NCBI RefSeq assembly: GCF_045291395.1 | Contig: NZ_CP152342.1 | Location: 5,084,001 to 5,148,000, forward strand | From: MR-S7 sp000400995 | Lineage (GTDB): Bacteria; Pseudomonadota; Gammaproteobacteria; Burkholderiales; Burkholderiaceae_C | DNA: 64,000 bases | Reading direction: 5' to 3' | Shown: positions 61,098 through 64,000 of the stretch, piece after piece | Numbering within the stretch: position 1 is the first letter of the stretch | Layout: each line of letters opens with the position of its first letter | Translations under genes and position numbers: made by a program | Notes under the pieces: generated by a model | Databases searched by the model: none | What the model saw: only the letters and a program-made list of their open reading frames with translations | What the model was told of the DNA's origin: nothing

Positions 61098-61147
61098 GAA
61101 AAATGGCTCTGGCGCTTATGTGGCAAGCGCTGGCAGCTATCAATAAA
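61098..61147 (-). repeat. Dispersed hairpin repeat, copy 14
   Basis: GATAGCTGCCAGCGCTTGCC, then ACATAAGCGCCAGAGCCATTTTT on the minus strand. It lies beside the terminator in the convergent fliT/fliE gap. Confidence 0.85.
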
Positions 61148-61153
61148 GTAGCA

Positions 61154-61468
61154 TCAGACCTGCATGTTCATGATGTCGGTATAGGCCTGCACCATGCGGT
61201 TGCGCACGTGCAGCGTGGCCTGGAAGCCGATCTGCGCCTTCTGCATGGCGACCATGGTTTCCTCGATGCTCACGTTGGGGTTTTCCAGCTGCACCTCGCG
61301 CTGCAGGTCGCTGGAACGGTCCTGGGCGGCGCTCACGGACTGCAGGGCGCTCTTGAAGGCGTGGGAGAAGCCGACGTCCTGCGTGCCTCCTTCCTGCGGC
61401 GCGGTGGCGCGGCGCGCCACCTGCGTGCCCGTCAGGGGGAGGTTGGTGCTTGCGATGCGCAGATCCAT
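61154..61468 (-). CDS. fliE: Flagellar hook-basal body protein FliE
   Basis: 104 residues. VGFSHAFKSALQSVSAAQDR and NPNVSIEETMVAMQKAQIGF are the FliE signature; it links the MS ring to the rod. Start ATG at 61468 is chosen because the family begins here; an upstream ATG at 61549 would add residues from the intergenic region. Divergent from fliF across 165 bp. Confidence 0.94.
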   Translation of the reverse strand: MDLRIASTNLPLTGTQVARRATAPQEGGTQDVGFSHAFKSALQSVSAAQDRSSDLQREVQLENPNVSIEETMVAMQKAQIGFQATLHVRNRMVQAYTDIMNMQV

Positions 61469-61633
61469 GGCGGTGGTGTGGCAAGGGTTCAGGAATGGTG
61501 CGATCGTAGGCGGGCGGGCCGCGGCGCGGCCGGGGGAAATGATGGACAAAGGCGCGCCTTATCCGGTGAACGGGGGAGGGGGGCTATTCAATAATCGCCG
61601 CACCGCCGCCATCCTGCCCGGCGTCCGCCTTGC

Positions 61634-63342
61634 ATGGAAAACACGATGTCCTCCGCCGTTGCCGAACTTCCCGTCGCTCCGCCTGCCGCTGCCGCGCCGT
61701 CCTGGCCGCAGCGGTTCGCGTCCCTCGACCGGTCCGCGCGCCTGCGCCTGGGCGCCGCAGCGGCGCTGCTCGTGGCCGGCGTGGTGGCAGCGATTTTCTT
61801 CAGCCGCCAGCCCGACTACCGGGTGCTGTTCGCCAACCTGAACGACAAGGATGGCGGGGCCATCGTGGCCCAGCTGTCGCAGATGAACGTGCCCTACAAG
61901 TACGCCGAGGGGGGCGGCGCCATCCTGGTGCCGTCCGAGCGCGTGCACGACGTGCGCCTGCGCCTGGCCACGCAGGGCCTGCCCAAGGGTTCGGTGACGG
62001 GCTTCGAACTGATGGAAGCCAACCGCTTCGGCATGACGCAGTTCCAGGAGCGGCTCAACTTCCAGCGCGGACTGGAGGGGGAGTTGACCCGCTCCATCCA
62101 GGCGCTGGCCTCGGTGCAGAGCGCGCGCGTGCATTTGGCACTGCCCAACCAGAACGGTTTCTTCCGGGAACAGCAGAAGCCTTCGGCCTCGGTGCTGGTG
62201 AGCTTGTATCCGGGGCGCTTTCTGGACCGCACGCAGCTCGCCGGCATCGTGCACCTCGTGGCCTCCAGCGTGCCCGAGCTCGCACCCTCGGCAGTGAGCG
62301 TGCTCGACGACACGGGCAAGCTGCTGTCGCAGTCGCCCGACGGCGCCGCCGGCGCCAGCGCGGACGCGCAGCAGCTCGCCTACGTGCAGCAGATCGAGCA
62401 GCAGTACACGCGCCGCATCCTGGACATCCTGGAGCCCGTGGTGGGCAAGAACAACGTCAAGGCGCAGGTCACGGCCGAGGTGGACTTCAGCCAGACCGAA
62501 TCCACCGTGGAGCAGCACCGTCCCAACCTGACGCCTGACTCCAGCGCCGTGCGCAGCCAGCAGATCGTGGAGAGCACGGGCGTGCAGGGCGCGCAGCCGC
62601 CCGCCGGCGTGCCTGGCGCCGTGAGCAACCAGCCACCGCAGAATTCCACCGCGCCCATCAACGGCGCCAACCCCCGCCTACCGCCGTGAACGGCCAGCAG
62701 CAACAGGGTGCGCAGGGGCAGCCCTTGGGCAAGCGCGAGTCCATCACCAACTACGAGGTGGACAAGACCACGCGCGTCACGCGCGGCGGCAGCGGTGCCA
62801 TCCGGCGCGTGAGCGCGGCCGTGGTGGTCAACTACCAGCCCGCGAGCGAGGGGCCGGGCAAGCCGACGGTGAACAAGGCGCTCACGCCCGAGCAGGTCGA
62901 GCAGATGACGGCCCTGGTGCGCGAGACCATCGGCTTCAGCAAGGAGCGCGGCGACTCGGTGAACCTGATGAACGCGCCGTTCCTGGTGGAAGAAGTGGTG
63001 CAGGCCGACCTGCCGCTGTGGAAGCAGCCCGAGGTGGTCGAGCTGGCCAAGACCCTGGGCTGGCCCGTGGGCATCTCGCTGGCGGTGGCGCTGCTGCTGC
63101 TGGGCCTGGTGCGGCCGGCGCTGAAGTCGCGTGCCCCCGCCGCGACGGCGCAGCAGCCGGGCGGCCAGGTGAACGCTATCGAGTCCGAGGAACTGCAGCG
63201 CCCCGCGCTGCCCGCCCCGGCGCAGGTGCAGGAGCTGCCGCCCACGGTCGAGCAGCAGCGCCTGGACGAGGCGCGCGTGCTGGCCAAGGAAAACCCCGTG
63301 GCCGTGGCCAACATTCTCAAAACCTGGGTCAACGGCGATTGA
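61634..63342 (+). pseudogene. fliF: Flagellar MS-ring protein FliF, frameshifted
   Basis: The first 351 codons carry the N-terminal membrane helix (about 38-58), the ring-building motifs (VLFANLNDKDGGAIVAQLSQ, ALPNQNGFFREQQKPSASVL) and part of the periplasmic region. The rest (SITNYEVDKTTRVTRGG, the second membrane helix and the C-terminal FliG-binding tail) is in another frame from 62686. They meet at five C (62671-62675); one extra C restores a 569-residue FliF, the normal size. FliF is essential for flagellar assembly, so a true break would abolish motility. Confidence 0.88.
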
Positions 63343-63372
63343 TGCCGGCCCGCAACCGAGAACGAGTCTGGT

Positions 63373-64000
63373 ATGGATGAGCAGGGCCTGAACGACGCCG
63401 CCATTTTGCTGATGTCCCTCGGCGAGGAGGAAGCGGCCGAGGTCTTCAAGCACCTGTCCCCCAAGGAGGTGCAGAAGCTCGGCGAGACCATCGCGCGCAT
63501 GCGCACCATTTCCAAGGACAAGGTGGACGAAGTCATCAACCGCTTCACCAACGACGCGGCGGCGCAGAGCCTGCTGGTGTCCGACACCAGCAACTACGTG
63601 CGCGCGGTGCTCAAGCGCGCCCTGGGCGACGACAAGGCTGCGCTGCTGATCGACCGCATCCTGCAGGGCGGCGACGTGTCGGGCATCGAGAGCCTCAAGT
63701 GGATGGACCCGCTCTCCGTGGCCGAGCTGCTGCGCAACGAGCACCCGCAGATCGTGGCTGCCATCCTGGTGCACCTGGACCCGGAGCAGTCCTCCGCCAT
63801 CCTGATGCAGCTCACCGACCGCCAGCGCAGCGAAGTGCTGCTGCGCATCGCCACGCTGGAGGGCATCCAGCCCACGGCGCTCAAGGACCTGAACGAGGTG
63901 CTTTTCAAGGTGCTGGCCGGCGGCGACAAGATCCGCAAGAGTTCGCTGGGCGGCGTCAAGGCGGCGGCCGACATCATCAACCTGCTGGGCTCCGGCGTGG
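63373..64000 (+). CDS. fliG: Flagellar motor switch protein FliG (3' end outside window)
   Basis: At least 209 residues before the window ends. DEQGLNDAAILLMSLGEEEA, EVFKHLSPKEVQKL and the EHPQ motif (NEHPQIVAAIL, about 127-137) identify FliG, the rotor protein that binds FliF and meets MotA. It starts 30 bp after the fliF stop, as in the usual fliE / fliFGHIJ arrangement. Confidence 0.95.
   Translation, partial: MDEQGLNDAAILLMSLGEEEAAEVFKHLSPKEVQKLGETIARMRTISKDKVDEVINRFTNDAAAQSLLVSDTSNYVRAVLKRALGDDKAALLIDRILQGGDVSGIESLKWMDPLSVAELLRNEHPQIVAAILVHLDPEQSSAILMQLTDRQRSEVLLRIATLEGIQPTALKDLNEVLFKVLAGGDKIRKSSLGGVKAAADIINLLGSGV

Noticed and set aside
1..64000. CRISPR array, prophage, insertion sequence or tRNA gene
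   Set aside because: No regularly spaced repeats, integrase, transposase or tRNA-like cloverleaf was recognised; the dispersed hairpins are too far apart and vary too much to be an array.

Overview
The window comes from a high-GC betaproteobacterium, most likely a member of the Comamonadaceae (Acidovorax-like). This is inferred from the gene content, the flagellar gene order, a dispersed AGCGCTT/AAGCGCT hairpin repeat and a second compound-hairpin repeat of a kind I associate with that family. No rRNA, tRNA, CRISPR array, insertion sequence or phage gene was seen.

Layout. (1) 1-16.4 kb is ordinary metabolism: a truncated gene of unknown function, a creatininase-family hydrolase, a histidine-phosphatase-like protein, a cyclase / periplasmic binding protein / SDR operon, and a long minus-strand operon (LysE exporter, EamA exporter, aminotransferase, PhzF, VOC protein, PLP dehydratase) divergent from a MocR regulator. 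A nitronate monooxygenase fused to a second domain is divergent from a LysR regulator. (2) 16.4-30 kb holds an HDOD protein and the hook/basal-body block flgBCDEFGHIJKL (minus strand), with flgA-flgM-flgN divergent. (3) 30-39.5 kb is motA-motB-cheY-cheZ-flhB-flhA-flhF-(FlhG-like)-fliA. (4) 39.6-56.4 kb is a minus-strand carbohydrate operon between motA and a flagellin gene: two very large multidomain glycosyltransferases bracket a CDP-3,6-dideoxyhexose pathway (rfbF, rfbG, rfbH), a NeuB-family enzyme, a TPP enzyme, an FkbM methyltransferase, a sugar epimerase/reductase, a second methyltransferase and a HAD phosphatase. (5) 56.5-64 kb holds two flagellins flanking fliD, then fliS, fliT, fliE, fliF and the start of fliG.

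How it fits together. The carbohydrate operon begins about 110 bp after the stop of one flagellin gene and ends about 130 bp before motA. The natural reading is a flagellin (or surface glycan) glycosylation island that makes an unusual branched and methylated 3,6-dideoxy sugar. Nucleotide activation (rfbF), dehydration (rfbG) and C3 deoxygenation (rfbH) are present. A TPP enzyme in the position of a YerE-type two-carbon transferase and a NeuB homologue without any other nonulosonate gene make the end product unpredictable from known pathways. Good sigma-28 promoter matches precede the second flagellin, fliS and flgM.

Two observations cut across the window. First, seven genes (flgH, fliS, fliF, both glycosyltransferases, the HAD phosphatase and the FkbM gene) each lose frame at a run of 5-6 C on the coding strand. 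All become normal-length proteins if one C is added (or, in fliS, removed). This is either systematic homopolymer error in the sequence or slippage-type variation, and those genes are annotated as frameshifted. Second, the dispersed hairpin repeat occupies all five convergent gene junctions and none of the five divergent ones. Other copies sit directly behind gene 3' ends, and one lies inside the linker of the MocR regulator.
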